Positions 1 to 10,175 of a stretch of 64,000 nucleotides of DNA are shown piece by piece. A program made the position numbers and the translations under genes. Within the stretch, counting starts at the first letter, position 1; every line of letters starts with the position of its first letter. The stretch is taken from positions 4,712,001-4,776,000 of the forward strand of contig NZ_CP174509.1 of the NCBI RefSeq assembly GCF_045920555.1, given 5' to 3'. The stretch is from Pseudalkalibacillus sp045920555. GTDB taxonomy: Bacteria; Bacillota; Bacilli; Bacillales; Fictibacillaceae. The notes beneath the pieces were generated by a model that was not told where the DNA came from, searched no databases, and saw nothing but the letters and a program-made list of their open reading frames with translations.

Positions 1-2540
1 ACAAAGGGACCGGTCGGAGAGGAGGATTTTGCTACGCCGATGTTCGTGTCTGCTGAGAAGTAATAATAGTAGTTACCATCCCTTTCCGCAATCGCAGGCG
101 CCCACGCGCGGTTATCAGCCCATGTAACATCATCAGTCGCCAGATCCAATATTACCCCTTGGTCCTCCCAGTTCAATAAATCTTTGGAAGAGAACACTTT
201 GAATTGAGAACCGGACCATCCTTCAAATCCATCGGTTGTCGGGTACAAGTAGTAAGTGTCCCCGAACACAGCGATATGCGGGTCCGCATAAAGTCCAGGC
301 AATGTCGATTTTGGATGGACCTTGACACGGACCGTCCATTTCTCTGTATTGCCATCTTCATCGGTCACCGTGTACGTAACAGGATTCGTAAAATCTTGCG
401 CTTCACCGGATGCAGGGCTTACAGTAGAATCAGATAATACCGTAATCTTCGGAGTTAGATTGGTAATGTCAACACCTTCCCCGTCCTTTACATGAACGGT
501 GATCGTGTTGGAATCTTTATCGATTTCCGATCGACTCTTTTGGCCAGGGACTTCGAAATTACCGATATCTGTGGCGTCAAGGTTAGATTCCAAGACTTCT
601 GTTTCGTTAAGAGCACGGTTATATACTTTTACATTGTCGAAATACCCTTCAAAGTACTGGTCTCCGGAGTAAAAGGACTTCCCTAAATACGCCAGCAAGT
701 CTGCCCCCAGGTCTGACATCGACAAGGTAACATCATTGTTTTCATCAACAAGCACGCCGTCTTTGTACATCTTCATGCTCGTAGGTTCAATCACCAAGGT
801 GATATTCATCCACTTGCCCTGGATCGGATCGGTACTCGTTTTCACATCCTGTTCATTTGACCAACTGCCTGTCGTGATGGCGTTTCTAATTTCATTGTTC
901 CGGGTTCTCAGGAACATATATCTCTGATTATCTTTTCCAACCGTAAAGGTGAAAAAGTTTCCGGAAACAGTTTCCGCTTTAATATCCATGGAGACGGTCA
1001 CGGTATCTCTTCCTTCGAAGAACCCTATCGGGAAGGAAGCAAACGTTTCGTTTGTTCCATCTAAATACAGCGCTTGTGAATCTTTTTCTTCATCTGTCAC
1101 ATACGTGGCATTTCCATGCAAAGTACCAGTGTAGCTATTGCCGGAAATGTCTTGAATGGTATCGCCAGAAGCCATTTCGTCAAAATTGTACGTAAGCACA
1201 GGCTCTTCCTGTTCTTCTTCGTCAGGTGTTTCCACTTCGACTGCCCATTTTTCCATTACGGTATCATACTCTTCCTGGGTGATATTCAGCACAGAACCAT
1301 GTCTTTTTTTGTTTGAGCCTAATGAATACTCGGAAGTAGACAATTTTTCAAAGTCTCCGCTTGCCAGATCAGTCGTCAGTAGTGGAAGATATCCTTTGCT
1401 GGTTGCATACTGATCGACCATCAGGTTCCATTCTTCACGATCATTGAACTTAAAGATGAGCGGTCCTTCCACATCACTTCCGGTTAAGCCCAGCGGTTCA
1501 AGGTTGCCAACCTTTGACCATTCGCCAAGGATTTCCTCGCTTTTTTCAATCGTTAACTGGCCGTCCCCCGAGTAGCGGTAATACAAGCCATCGTCTTCGA
1601 TGATGGTTGTATCGATAATATGTTGATCGCCCGGGCGGTCGATATACACCTGTGGTTCGGTGAACGTATGGAAGTCTCTTGTCTTTGCATAGTAGATATC
1701 GTGCGGTTGAAAATCTTCTTCACCAGGCATCCTTGAAGCCCAGAACACGACATACTCACCGGTTTTCTCATCATAAAAAGTTTCCGGTGCCCACGCATTG
1801 CCCGCCTGTTCCGGTGCGACTTCTACCATTCTGGGTTCCGACCAGTTCACGAGATCAGTAGATTCCCAAACTATAATCGACCGGCTGCCTGCCCTTTGTG
1901 CCGCATTCCAGCCTTTTCCATTGGCAATCCGTAAATCCGTGGCGATCATGTAAAATTTATCACCTTCCTGAGAACGGAAAAGATACGGATCACGTACACC
2001 TTTTTCACCTACATCGGATGTCAGTACCGGATTACCGTCATTTAAGTCTTTCCAATTCAATCCGTCGGTACTACTGGCGAAATAGATCTGTTCACCGGTA
2101 GAATGTTCACCGGTAAAATGGGTCATTAAGTATGCGTCGTATTCCTTTTCCTCTGGTTTTGCTTTTACAGTGAGCGGAATTTCTTTTGTCGCGCTTGCTT
2201 CCCCGTATGTGATTGTTGCCGTTAAGGTTACTTCTGTATCGGTTTCCTGCCTTGTAACAACACCTGAAGGAATGTCATCATAGTTTTCATTTACCTGTTC
2301 GTTGACATTGACCACATCCGTTTTATCTGTTTCCCAAGTGATTGCGGCTCCTTCCATACTGCTTGATGGTAAGGTGATATTGCCGCGAATGTCGTCTGCG
2401 TTCGGAATGACAAGATCAGCTTTTGCTTCCTCAACTAATTCTTCGTCTGTTGATTCCTCCGCTTGCACAGCTTGTATTGGAAGTAGTGAAAATAACAGGG
2501 TGATCGTTAAAAATATGGAGAGATACTTTTTACCCTTCAA
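1..2540 (-). CDS. Secreted multidomain GH43-type glycosidase with two catalytic domains (3' end outside window)
   Basis: Partial gene: the reading frame is open from a TTG at 2540 to the left edge (about 846 codons). The TTG start is chosen because GGAGG sits 8 bases upstream and a typical signal peptide follows (cut near VQA/EE, residue ~28). Order seen: one atypical bacterial Ig-like domain (~40-120), a five-bladed GH43 propeller (~130-430) with RDPYLF (Asp ~183), IDTTII and VEGPLIF (Glu ~357), a LamG-like domain (~440-640), an Ig-like linker, and the start of a second GH43 domain (YADPHIAVF, Asp ~752). Unlike its three neighbours it has no N-terminal LamG domain. It probably cleaves arabinan or arabinoxylan side chains outside the cell; the substrate is inferred from the neighbouring ara genes. 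It is the last of four GH43 genes in the same direction. Confidence 0.85.
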   Translation of the reverse strand, partial: MKGKKYLSIFLTITLLFSLLPIQAVQAEESTDEELVEEAKADLVIPNADDIRGNITLPSSSMEGAAITWETDKTDVVNVNEQVNENYDDIPSGVVTRQETDTEVTLTATITYGEASATKEIPLTVKAKPEEKEYDAYLMTHFTGEHSTGEQIYFASSTDGLNWKDLNDGNPVLTSDVGEKGVRDPYLFRSQEGDKFYMIATDLRIANGKGWNAAQRAGSRSIIVWESTDLVNWSEPRMVEVAPEQAGNAWAPETFYDEKTGEYVVFWASRMPGEEDFQPHDIYYAKTRDFHTFTEPQVYIDRPGDQHIIDTTIIEDDGLYYRYSGDGQLTIEKSEEILGEWSKVGNLEPLGLTGSDVEGPLIFKFNDREEWNLMVDQYATSKGYLPLLTTDLASGDFEKLSTSEYSLGSNKKRHGSVLNITQEEYDTVMEKWAVEVETPDEEEQEEPVLTYNFDEMASGDTIQDISGNSYTGTLHGNATYVTDEEKDSQALYLDGTNETFASFPIGFFEGRDTVTVSMDIKAETVSGNFFTFTVGKDNQRYMFLRTRNNEIRNAITTGSWSNEQDVKTSTDPIQGKWMNITLVIEPTSMKMYKDGVLVDENNDVTLSMSDLGADLLAYLGKSFYSGDQYFEGYFDNVKVYNRALNETEVLESNLDATDIGNFEVPGQKSRSEIDKDSNTITVHVKDGEGVDITNLTPKITVLSDSTVSPASGEAQDFTNPVTYTVTDEDGNTEKWTVRVKVHPKSTLPGLYADPHIAVFGDTYYLYPTTDGFEGWSGSQFKVFSSKDLLNWEDQGVILDLATDDVTWADNRAWAPAIAERDGNYYYYFSADTNIGVAKSSSPTGPF

Positions 2541-2730
2541 CCTTTTTACCTCCTTAATGAACTCCTGACGCTCTTCGTCCAAACAATCCCCAGCAATGCT
2601 CCGGTCAGAAGAAAAATTATGGCTGTCTCCGTGTTAGTCTCTTTTTAGGCCGTAATTACGGGAAACTCGCCAATCATTTCTTCGGTCCACACCAGAACGC
2701 CTAGCAACGTGTTTAATAAAATCCGGCTAA

Positions 2731-2754
2731 AGCAGGAGGGGTAACCCTCCTGCT
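2731..2754 (-). terminator. Perfect 10-bp hairpin after the tandem-GH43 gene
   Basis: AGCAGGAGGG and CCCTCCTGCT pair around a 4-base loop just after the stop at 2766. The tail on the minus strand (TTTAGCC) is only weakly T-rich, so it may stop transcription or protect the 3' end of the upstream mRNA. About 190 bases remain between it and the next start; nothing else is recognised there. Confidence 0.6.
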
Positions 2755-2765
2755 CACCAGTAAAC

Positions 2766-5700
2766 CTATTGATTGAAACCGTTCTCGATCAAAAGCTCCG
2801 CCCGCTTACTTAACTCTTGTTTGGCCTCTTCTGTAACATGGGCATCTTTTGCTTTGTCGAGGTGTTTCAAGAAGATTTCAAGATGTTTCACTGCTTGGCT
2901 ATCATGGCCTTTATCCTGGTGTTGGATGACTTCCTCCAAGCTGTTTTCCAGTTTGTTCACCAACGGACCGTTGACGTTGCCATTTTCCACATACTGTGCA
3001 AGCCGGTCTTCCAGATGCTCGATGCTAGTTGTCGTGGCGGCAGCTACCGCTTCACTTGCATCCGACACATTACCGGCATCATCAACAGCTGTAACGATGT
3101 ATTCATAGGTGGTCGCATCGGTTAATCCGGTGTCCTTGAAAGTAGTCGAGGTGGTTGATCCGACTTCTTCCCCGTCACGGAAAATCCTATAACCGGTTAC
3201 TTCAACATTATCTTCCGAAGCTTCCCAGCTCAGCTCCACTTCACTTGCTGAAACAGTCTTTGCTTCGACGTTTGCCGGAGCAGCCGGTGCTGTTTCATCT
3301 GCCTCCTCTATCTCTGCCAGCTTGAATGTTGCTCTTCTTTCCTCATCCTCTGAGTCGACCATACGAACCCCAAGTGTCTGGTCATCTTTCTGATACAAGT
3401 ACCGGCCATCCTTGTATGCCTGGAACGATGTCCAGCCTTCATCTGCCAAGCCTGGCGTTACTTTAAATGTAGCCAGTTCTTTAAATTTTTGTGACCCGTC
3501 ATGTTTGGCTAATTTAATGTCACTGCCATCCCTGATCAAATAGAATCCTGGGTTGTTCTCCGATTGGAAGGATACGTACTCTTCCTTATCGTTTGCCAGC
3601 CCGGCTACTTTGTGCCATTGAAAATCATACGTAGCATTTTCCATCTGATCTAAATGGATGTCCCTATCTGTATGACGTACATACTCGTCTTGATTATCGA
3701 ATCCTTGCAGTACATAAGGAGAATAATGGACTCCTGAAGCTGTCGGAACAACTTTCTGGATCGAGCCGTTCGGATTGTAGATCAGTTCTTCAATAGCAAC
3801 CGAACGTCTGTATTCTCCGCCAGTCGGCAATGCGGCATTATGATAAATAAGATACGATTTCCCTTCAAATTCGATGACGGCTGGATGGCTTGTCGGGCTG
3901 TTATAGACGGTCTCCATCAGCTTACCGCCATAAACCCATGGTCCTTCCGGTTTGTGGCTGGTTGCATATGCAAGCTCTTCCGGATAGTTCATCGCGAAAG
4001 TCAGGTAGTATGTCCCATCCTTTTCATGGATGTGTGGACCTTCGGTAAATGTTCCTGGCAACCCTTCAATGTCCACCTCATGAATTTCTCCATCAAATTC
4101 TATCATGTTGTCTTTTAACTTCGCATAGTAAAGTTTGGTGTTACCCCAGTACAGATAGGCTTGCCCTTCGTCATCGATAAAGACGGTTGGGTCAATGTCA
4201 TCCCATGAGTTGTTGCCCATGAAATCAGGATTTTCGGTATCGGTGCTTTTCACAAGCGGGCCGCCGATGGCATCTTTCCAGCCAGTGACGGGATCATCCG
4301 ATTCTGCTACACCGATCGCCATTCCTGGTGCATTACTGTCACTGTCATCTACAGTCACATACCAGTAGAATTTTCCGTCTTTTTCAATCGTTTCAGAAGC
4401 CCAGGCACTGTTACCGGTTGCCCACTCGAAAGTGGTTCTAGGCATGGAACCTTCCAACTCCCAGTTTTCCATGTCACTGGAAGAATAGATATCCCACTCC
4501 CTCATATCAAAGAAATTACCATTAATGGAAGCTTGATCATGCCCTGCATACAAATAGACTTTACCATCATGTTCGATTGCAGCCGGGTCCGCGCTGAAAC
4601 GATTCTTTATGATCGGGTTGCCGACGATATCATTCGGCTTCGGTTGTGTTGGAATGTCGTCTTCTTCCGCGTGCGGTATGTTGTTTTGCAGTCTTTCAAA
4701 CTCTTCCTGGGTAATGCTCAACACATCGCCGTGGCGCGGTCTGGCCGGCAGGTTGATATCCTCGGAAAGCTTCCAGTCTGCCGAGTCGATATCGTTTGTT
4801 TCGAATAAGGTGTAGCCTCTGCCTCCGCCGTATTCGTCGATTAACAGATAAAACTTATCTTCTTCTGTGTTCGATTTGAAGATTTCAGCACCTTCGCCAT
4901 GGTCGAGCACATCCATGCCGATCCCTTCTTTTACCAATTCAAAATCGCCAAAGAAAGAGTCGCCTGCTTCCTGGAAAACGTGCTCTCTGATTTCTTCGCC
5001 GGCCCATTCTTTCTCAGAATAATACGTCCCTTTGGTAATCCGATAGATTTTATCGTTGTGTTCGATCGCTACCGTATCCAAGATGTCATGGCCTAAGTCC
5101 AACAACGTTTTAGGCTCTGTGAACGTGTGGAAATCTCTTGTTTTGGCATACATGATCCGGTTATGACTTTCGCCATCACCGTATCGGTCTGCTACGCTGT
5201 CATAGACAAAAGAGGACCAGTAGACGATATATTCTCCGGTAGAGTCATCATAAAAAACCTCTGGCGCCCAGGTGTTCCCTGTTTCCGGTGTCGTGATTTC
5301 TACCATTCTTTGCTTCGACCAATTTACAAGGTCCGTAGATTCCCAGATCATTAAAGAATTGCTTCCCTCTCTAACGGTTCTGGCCCAGTTGCCGCCAGTT
5401 CCATACACTTTCAGATCTGTCGCAAGTAAATAAAACTTGTCCCCTTCAGGAGAACGGATGATCGACGGATCCCGCAGTCCATTTTCTCCGAGATGGCTTG
5501 TGATGACCGGCTCACCATTGTTGATTTCATTCCACTGGGTTACATCATTGCCATCACTTAATGCGAAGCGGATTTGCTCGCCATCCTCATAAGCTTCGCC
5601 GGTGAAGTAAGTCATCATATAGGCCTTGTTATCTTCCACTTTTTCCGGCAGTTCTTTCACGATCGTAGTGAATTCTTTTACAGCTGTTTCGTTGTTCAAA

Positions 5701-6989
5701 GTCAGTGTCGCCGTCAGATGAACGGTTACATCCCCTTCGCCATAGGTCGGGCGGGAAACTTCACCAGTTGTCGTGATAACGGATGTGTCGGATGATTCCC
5801 ATCTGATCGATGAACCCTTTTCCCCTTCTGTAGGTAAATTCAGGTTTCCGCGGACATCGTCCTGGTTATAGACGAATAAGGTATCGGTATCCGCTTCGAT
5901 TGTATCAGCATCTTTCATTTTTCTTACCACGTTTAAGGTAAATTCTTTCGTAACAGAGTCTGTTCCGTCAGAAATCGTTGCGGTAAGGATAACGGGTTTG
6001 TCCCCTTCTTCATAAGCAGGCCTGTTCACCTTTCCGTCATTTGAAATGACATCTGGGTTACTGGATTTCCAAGTGATGGTTGTGTCGTAAGCTCCGGAAT
6101 CAGGAAAATCCAGGTCTGATGTAATTTGCTCAGCATCGTCGTTATATCTGAGGAAGTTAAGAAGCTTAAGTTCCTCAGCAGCTTTATCTACATAGTAGCC
6201 GCTTAAGCCGCCGATGTCCTCCACTTTTGCCACTGCTTCTTCATATAAAGTACCAACTTCTTCTGCTGTTAAAGCATCTTTGTAAACTTCAAAATCGGCT
6301 ACCATTCCTTCAAAATATGGATCAGCCGCATAGAATGACTTTCCTATGTAACCACTGAGTCCATCCGTATTCTTAATATCAGCCAACGATATACCGTTGG
6401 TTGAGCCAGTTGCTACCAACTCTCCATCAACATACGTTTCCAATGTTTCTTCCGGTCCGTTGATGACATTCGTGACAAGTTTCCACTCGCCCGAAGCTAA
6501 TCTTGGGGAAGCTGCATACGTTTCATTACGCCATCCGTTCGTCGCTATGCCGACCCGATCAGCCGAACCACCTATATAAGCCGGAGTATAGTACACATAG
6601 TGAGTTTCACCCTGGCCAAAGCCATAGACCCACTGTGCTCCTCCGGTTCCGGCCCAGTTAACGAGGGAAGATACGGTTATACTTTCCACCCCGTTCAAAA
6701 CCCCGTTAGGAATTTCAATAAAGGAATCCGTCTGGCCGCCTTTAAAATTGACAACACTGGTGTTGGTGTCATCGTTCGTGATCCACTCAGCGTTTTCCGG
6801 GTTGACGAATGTTCCATCAAAGTTGCCAGTACTGTCTTTAACGGTAGTGCCATTGACATTGCTCATGTCATAGTCCAAAATTTCCTTATCCTCTACTGCC
6901 GCAGAAGCATCGGTAGCTCCAAAGGTGAAAAATGATGAGGTTACCAAAGCTGCAGTAAGGGCAAAAGCTATTCCTCTCTTTTTAAACAT
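2766..6989 (-). CDS. Secreted tandem GH43 glycosidase with LamG, AbfB-like, FN3 and C-terminal helical modules
   Basis: 1407 residues. ATG at 6989 with AAGGAG 7 bases upstream. Signal peptide 1-31; LamG-like 36-245; two atypical bacterial Ig-like domains ~265-355 and ~365-445; GH43 domain A ~455-770 (Asp507 in LRDPS, Asp638, Glu699); GH43 domain B ~785-1085 (Asp801 in SADPAA, Asp933 in DIDPTV, Glu983 in TEGPHI); an AbfB/CBM42-like arabinofuranose-binding domain ~1090-1225 (DEYVRHTDRDIHL); FN3 ~1230-1320; a helical FIMAH-like module ~1320-1405. Domain B resembles arabinofuranosidases/xylosidases and the CBM42-like part suggests side-chain arabinose as target. In domain A the usual Glu-Gly-Pro of the catalytic acid reads Glu-Gly-Ala. 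Secreted; no sortase motif or S-layer domain seen. The exact bond specificity cannot be read from sequence. Confidence 0.92.
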   Translation of the reverse strand: MFKKRGIAFALTAALVTSSFFTFGATDASAAVEDKEILDYDMSNVNGTTVKDSTGNFDGTFVNPENAEWITNDDTNTSVVNFKGGQTDSFIEIPNGVLNGVESITVSSLVNWAGTGGAQWVYGFGQGETHYVYYTPAYIGGSADRVGIATNGWRNETYAASPRLASGEWKLVTNVINGPEETLETYVDGELVATGSTNGISLADIKNTDGLSGYIGKSFYAADPYFEGMVADFEVYKDALTAEEVGTLYEEAVAKVEDIGGLSGYYVDKAAEELKLLNFLRYNDDAEQITSDLDFPDSGAYDTTITWKSSNPDVISNDGKVNRPAYEEGDKPVILTATISDGTDSVTKEFTLNVVRKMKDADTIEADTDTLFVYNQDDVRGNLNLPTEGEKGSSIRWESSDTSVITTTGEVSRPTYGEGDVTVHLTATLTLNNETAVKEFTTIVKELPEKVEDNKAYMMTYFTGEAYEDGEQIRFALSDGNDVTQWNEINNGEPVITSHLGENGLRDPSIIRSPEGDKFYLLATDLKVYGTGGNWARTVREGSNSLMIWESTDLVNWSKQRMVEITTPETGNTWAPEVFYDDSTGEYIVYWSSFVYDSVADRYGDGESHNRIMYAKTRDFHTFTEPKTLLDLGHDILDTVAIEHNDKIYRITKGTYYSEKEWAGEEIREHVFQEAGDSFFGDFELVKEGIGMDVLDHGEGAEIFKSNTEEDKFYLLIDEYGGGRGYTLFETNDIDSADWKLSEDINLPARPRHGDVLSITQEEFERLQNNIPHAEEDDIPTQPKPNDIVGNPIIKNRFSADPAAIEHDGKVYLYAGHDQASINGNFFDMREWDIYSSSDMENWELEGSMPRTTFEWATGNSAWASETIEKDGKFYWYVTVDDSDSNAPGMAIGVAESDDPVTGWKDAIGGPLVKSTDTENPDFMGNNSWDDIDPTVFIDDEGQAYLYWGNTKLYYAKLKDNMIEFDGEIHEVDIEGLPGTFTEGPHIHEKDGTYYLTFAMNYPEELAYATSHKPEGPWVYGGKLMETVYNSPTSHPAVIEFEGKSYLIYHNAALPTGGEYRRSVAIEELIYNPNGSIQKVVPTASGVHYSPYVLQGFDNQDEYVRHTDRDIHLDQMENATYDFQWHKVAGLANDKEEYVSFQSENNPGFYLIRDGSDIKLAKHDGSQKFKELATFKVTPGLADEGWTSFQAYKDGRYLYQKDDQTLGVRMVDSEDEERRATFKLAEIEEADETAPAAPANVEAKTVSASEVELSWEASEDNVEVTGYRIFRDGEEVGSTTSTTFKDTGLTDATTYEYIVTAVDDAGNVSDASEAVAAATTTSIEHLEDRLAQYVENGNVNGPLVNKLENSLEEVIQHQDKGHDSQAVKHLEIFLKHLDKAKDAHVTEEAKQELSKRAELLIENGFNQ

Positions 6990-7138
6990 GTCATTTCTCC
7001 TTCCTGTTTTAAATACTTTTTAATAAACTAACTAAGAGAAATACAGGTCTATGGTGATATTATTGTGTAGGGGGATACGCTCTAATTTGTTCATACTGCC
7101 AACCAGAATGCTAAAGTTTGCATGACAACAATAGGGTC

Positions 7139-7166
7139 AACCGCCCCTCTATAAACAGGAACGGCT
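7139..7166 (-). terminator. Hairpin after the BIG2-containing GH43 gene
   Basis: The segment just downstream of the stop at 7177 can fold into a stem of about 10 pairs (three of them G-T) with a six-base loop. No T-run follows, so it may be an mRNA 3'-end stabiliser more than a terminator. It is also the leader region of the next gene (start 6989). Confidence 0.4.
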
Positions 7167-7176
7167 TTCCCTAAGA

Positions 7177-9990
7177 TCAATTCCAACCATTATTCTGCAA
7201 AAGGTTCACCTGCTTGCTTAAAATAGCTTTTGCACCTTCAGATAGGTGTACGGCTTTTGCTCTTTCCAAGTGTTTGAGGTAGTTTTCCAAGTGTTTTATA
7301 GCCTGAGCCTCATGTCCATTTTTCTGGTGGTGGATGACCTGTTTTAGGCTGTTAGTCAGTTTTGGTACCAACGGACCGGATATATCCCCGTTTTCCACGT
7401 ATTGTTCAGTTAGTTCCTGGAGATCAGCAATGCTCGTTTTCGGGGTCACGTTAACTTTTGTCGTATCGATATATCCACCTTCGACAGTGGTTACTGTAAT
7501 CACAGCACTACCCTCTTGAAGTGCAGTTACGGTCCCATTTTCGTCGACGACAGCTACTTCCTCATTATTGCTGGACCATAAGACGTTTTGATCATCCGTT
7601 TCTGCTGGTACAATTGTTGAAGTTAAATGGATCTTTTCTCCCTCTGTCAGCTCAATAGCTTCCTGGTCAAGAGTCACGCCTGTTACCGGATTTTCCGATA
7701 CAGGTGCTTCCACTTCTACTGGTACGTTTTCCAGAAGTGCGTCATATTCCGCTTGGGTAACCGGTAAAACGGTCCCATGACGAGGGCGGTCCGGCAAATC
7801 ATAATCTTCCGGAATCGTCCATTCCCCGGAATCAAGGTCTGTTGTTTCAAATGGCACATAACCTCTTCCGCCGAACTCATCGATAAACATGTACCATTTT
7901 TCTTCGGTGTTTGATTTAAATACCAAAGGTCCCTCTCCTTGGCTTATATCGCCTTTACCAATGCCTTCCCGGATTAGTTCAAAGTCCGGGTCAAGCACTG
8001 AATCGCCGACTTCCTGAAAAATGAATTTGCCGTTTGGCGTAGAGGAAGTATTGCCTCTTTCATCTTTCATGAATCGATAGATTTTGCCGTCATGTTCAAT
8101 CATGGTTGTATCAATGATCGAATAGCCATAGTCCATATAAACTTTTGGTCCACTGAATGAGTGGAAGTCTCTTGTTGTGGTGTACATCATGCGCTGGTAA
8201 CTGTTTCCGGTGCTTCGATCGTCTTCATTTTCATAAAGTTTGGAAGCCCAGAAGATGACATATTCACCGATTTTTTCATCATAGAAAATCTCCGGTGCCC
8301 ATGTGTTGCCTGCTTCCGGCGGGGCAACTTCTACCATTCTTTGTTCCGACCAGTTTACGAGATCACTAGATTCCCAGACCATGATTGATCGGCTGCCGTT
8401 AGTTTGGGCTCTACCCCAGTCGCCGCTTCCATGCATTTTTAAATCGGTGGCAATCATGTAAAACTTATCGCCTTCAGGAGAACGGATGATAAATGGATCT
8501 CTCAAGCCTTCTTCACCCAGCTCTGAAGTGAACACAGGCTCTCCATTATTTAGTTGCTGCCAGTGCAGCGGGTCATTTCCTTCACTCAAACCAAAATAAA
8601 TTTGCTCGCCATTGGCATAGCCTTCCCCAGAGAAGTAACTAAATAAGTATCCTTTATAATCCTCATTTTTTGGCATTTCTTTAACATGTGCCAAGAAAGC
8701 CTTGGTTATGGATTCATCATTTAGCATGATTGTCGCTTTAAGCTTAACGGTTACATCTCCCTCACCATAGGCAGGTCGGTTAACTTCCCCGGTCGGAGTG
8801 ATGATTGACTCATCCTCGGAATTCCAGGAGATGGTTGTGTTATACTCTCCTTCTATCGGAAGAGTAATGTTGCCACGAACATCGTTGATATTGTAAACAG
8901 TTAGTTCTTCGGCTGCGATTTTCACAGCAACAGAGTCTTCGGGGTTATGGATTACGGTCACGGTGAATTCTTTTGCAAGAGAATTTGTGCCGTCCGAGAT
9001 AGTTGCTGTCAGCACTACTTCCTGGCTTCCATCTTCGTAAGAAGGACGGGTAACGGAACCATCGTTACCGATGACTTCCTGGTTGCTGGATTCCCAAGTA
9101 ATCGTCGTTCCATTGGCACCATTTTTGGGGAACGATAAGTCTGTTTTCACTTCCTCTTTGCTGGCATTTTCATTCAACAAATCGTCGTAATCCAACTGGG
9201 TTGCAGCTGAGTCCAGCAGTAATGTTTCCATGTTTGCAATTTCCTCATCCGCAGCTGTTGTTAATTCTTTTATTTCATCTGCATTCAAAGCTCCCTCATA
9301 AACTTCAAAGTCTGCAATCATTCCGTTGAAGTTTGGATCAGCACCATAAAAGGATTTACCTAGGTAACCACTGATTCCATCAGTATTATTGACGTCTTCT
9401 AATGTGAAGTTTGTAGAACCACTACCAGACAATTCTCCGTCAATATATAATTCCAGCGTTCCTCCAGAAATGACTGTGGTTACTAGTTTCCACTCGTTCT
9501 TGGGTAAAGTGGATGTTTTTGTGGAAACTTCATTTCTCCATCCATCAGTCGCAATTCCGAATCTTGCCGTACCGTCACTAGGATAGCTTGGAGTGAAATA
9601 GACGTATCTTCTGTCGTTCTGGCCGAACGTGTAGAGCCATTCCGCTCTGTTTTTTCCGCTCCAGTTTACTAAAGCGGACACGGTTAAGCTATCTTTGCCA
9701 TCCAAAACACCTTCTGGAATGGAAATATTGGCGTTGTTTCCGCTAAAACTCACCACGCCTACATTGTCTGTCGATATCAATTGCGCATCTTCTGGGTTCA
9801 CCAATATCCCATCAAAATTACCAGTACTGTCTTTTATGAGAGTCCCTTCTGTCCCATTCATCTCATAATCCAGGATTTTCTCGGCATTTATGGCTGCAGA
9901 CGGTTCGGAAGATCCGATACCCAAAAACACTGCCAAAGTCATGACTGCTACTGCAATAAATGTGAAAAATCCCTTACTGCAATATGGCAT
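7177..9990 (-). CDS. Secreted GH43-type glycosidase with LamG, BIG2 and C-terminal helical modules
   Basis: 937 residues. ATG at 9990 with GGGAGG 9 bases upstream. Signal peptide ~1-33; LamG-like 36-245; two atypical Ig-like domains ~258-347 and ~355-438; GH43 propeller ~445-755; BIG2-type Ig-like domain ~768-850 (VTGVTLDQEAIELTEG); helical FIMAH-like module 851-937. The catalytic triad is intact by comparison: Asp498 (LRDPF), Asp627 (IIDTTM) and Glu686 (GEGPLVF). The first 440 residues and the GH43 domain closely resemble the two flanking proteins, so these genes are paralogues from duplication. Likely an extracellular exo-acting or debranching arabinan enzyme; substrate is inferred from context. 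Confidence 0.92.
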   Translation of the reverse strand: MPYCSKGFFTFIAVAVMTLAVFLGIGSSEPSAAINAEKILDYEMNGTEGTLIKDSTGNFDGILVNPEDAQLISTDNVGVVSFSGNNANISIPEGVLDGKDSLTVSALVNWSGKNRAEWLYTFGQNDRRYVYFTPSYPSDGTARFGIATDGWRNEVSTKTSTLPKNEWKLVTTVISGGTLELYIDGELSGSGSTNFTLEDVNNTDGISGYLGKSFYGADPNFNGMIADFEVYEGALNADEIKELTTAADEEIANMETLLLDSAATQLDYDDLLNENASKEEVKTDLSFPKNGANGTTITWESSNQEVIGNDGSVTRPSYEDGSQEVVLTATISDGTNSLAKEFTVTVIHNPEDSVAVKIAAEELTVYNINDVRGNITLPIEGEYNTTISWNSEDESIITPTGEVNRPAYGEGDVTVKLKATIMLNDESITKAFLAHVKEMPKNEDYKGYLFSYFSGEGYANGEQIYFGLSEGNDPLHWQQLNNGEPVFTSELGEEGLRDPFIIRSPEGDKFYMIATDLKMHGSGDWGRAQTNGSRSIMVWESSDLVNWSEQRMVEVAPPEAGNTWAPEIFYDEKIGEYVIFWASKLYENEDDRSTGNSYQRMMYTTTRDFHSFSGPKVYMDYGYSIIDTTMIEHDGKIYRFMKDERGNTSSTPNGKFIFQEVGDSVLDPDFELIREGIGKGDISQGEGPLVFKSNTEEKWYMFIDEFGGRGYVPFETTDLDSGEWTIPEDYDLPDRPRHGTVLPVTQAEYDALLENVPVEVEAPVSENPVTGVTLDQEAIELTEGEKIHLTSTIVPAETDDQNVLWSSNNEEVAVVDENGTVTALQEGSAVITVTTVEGGYIDTTKVNVTPKTSIADLQELTEQYVENGDISGPLVPKLTNSLKQVIHHQKNGHEAQAIKHLENYLKHLERAKAVHLSEGAKAILSKQVNLLQNNGWN

Positions 9991-10123
9991 CCAACTATTC
10001 CTCCCTATTTATAGAAATCTATCTTTACAGTGAGTTACCTGCATTTTAATTTTTTTCGGGCTCCTTCATAGTGGTGACATGTTGTGCCGTAATAGAAACT
10101 GTCGTCTCACAAAGATAGTGATC

Positions 10124-10158
10124 GGGGCAGCGGCTCCTGATTCAGAAGCCGACACCCC
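10124..10158 (-). terminator. Long GC-rich hairpin after the first GH43 gene of the array
   Basis: Arms of 16 bases around a three-base loop (GGGGCAGCGGCTCCTG against CAGAAGCCGACACCCC) pair with a few mismatches and G-T pairs. It lies 18 bases after the stop at 10176. The following minus-strand bases (ATCACTATCTTTG) are not a clear T-run. As after the other two GH43 genes, a strong stem separates successive cistrons. Confidence 0.5.
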
Positions 10159-10175
10159 TTCGCTATCCCTGCTGC

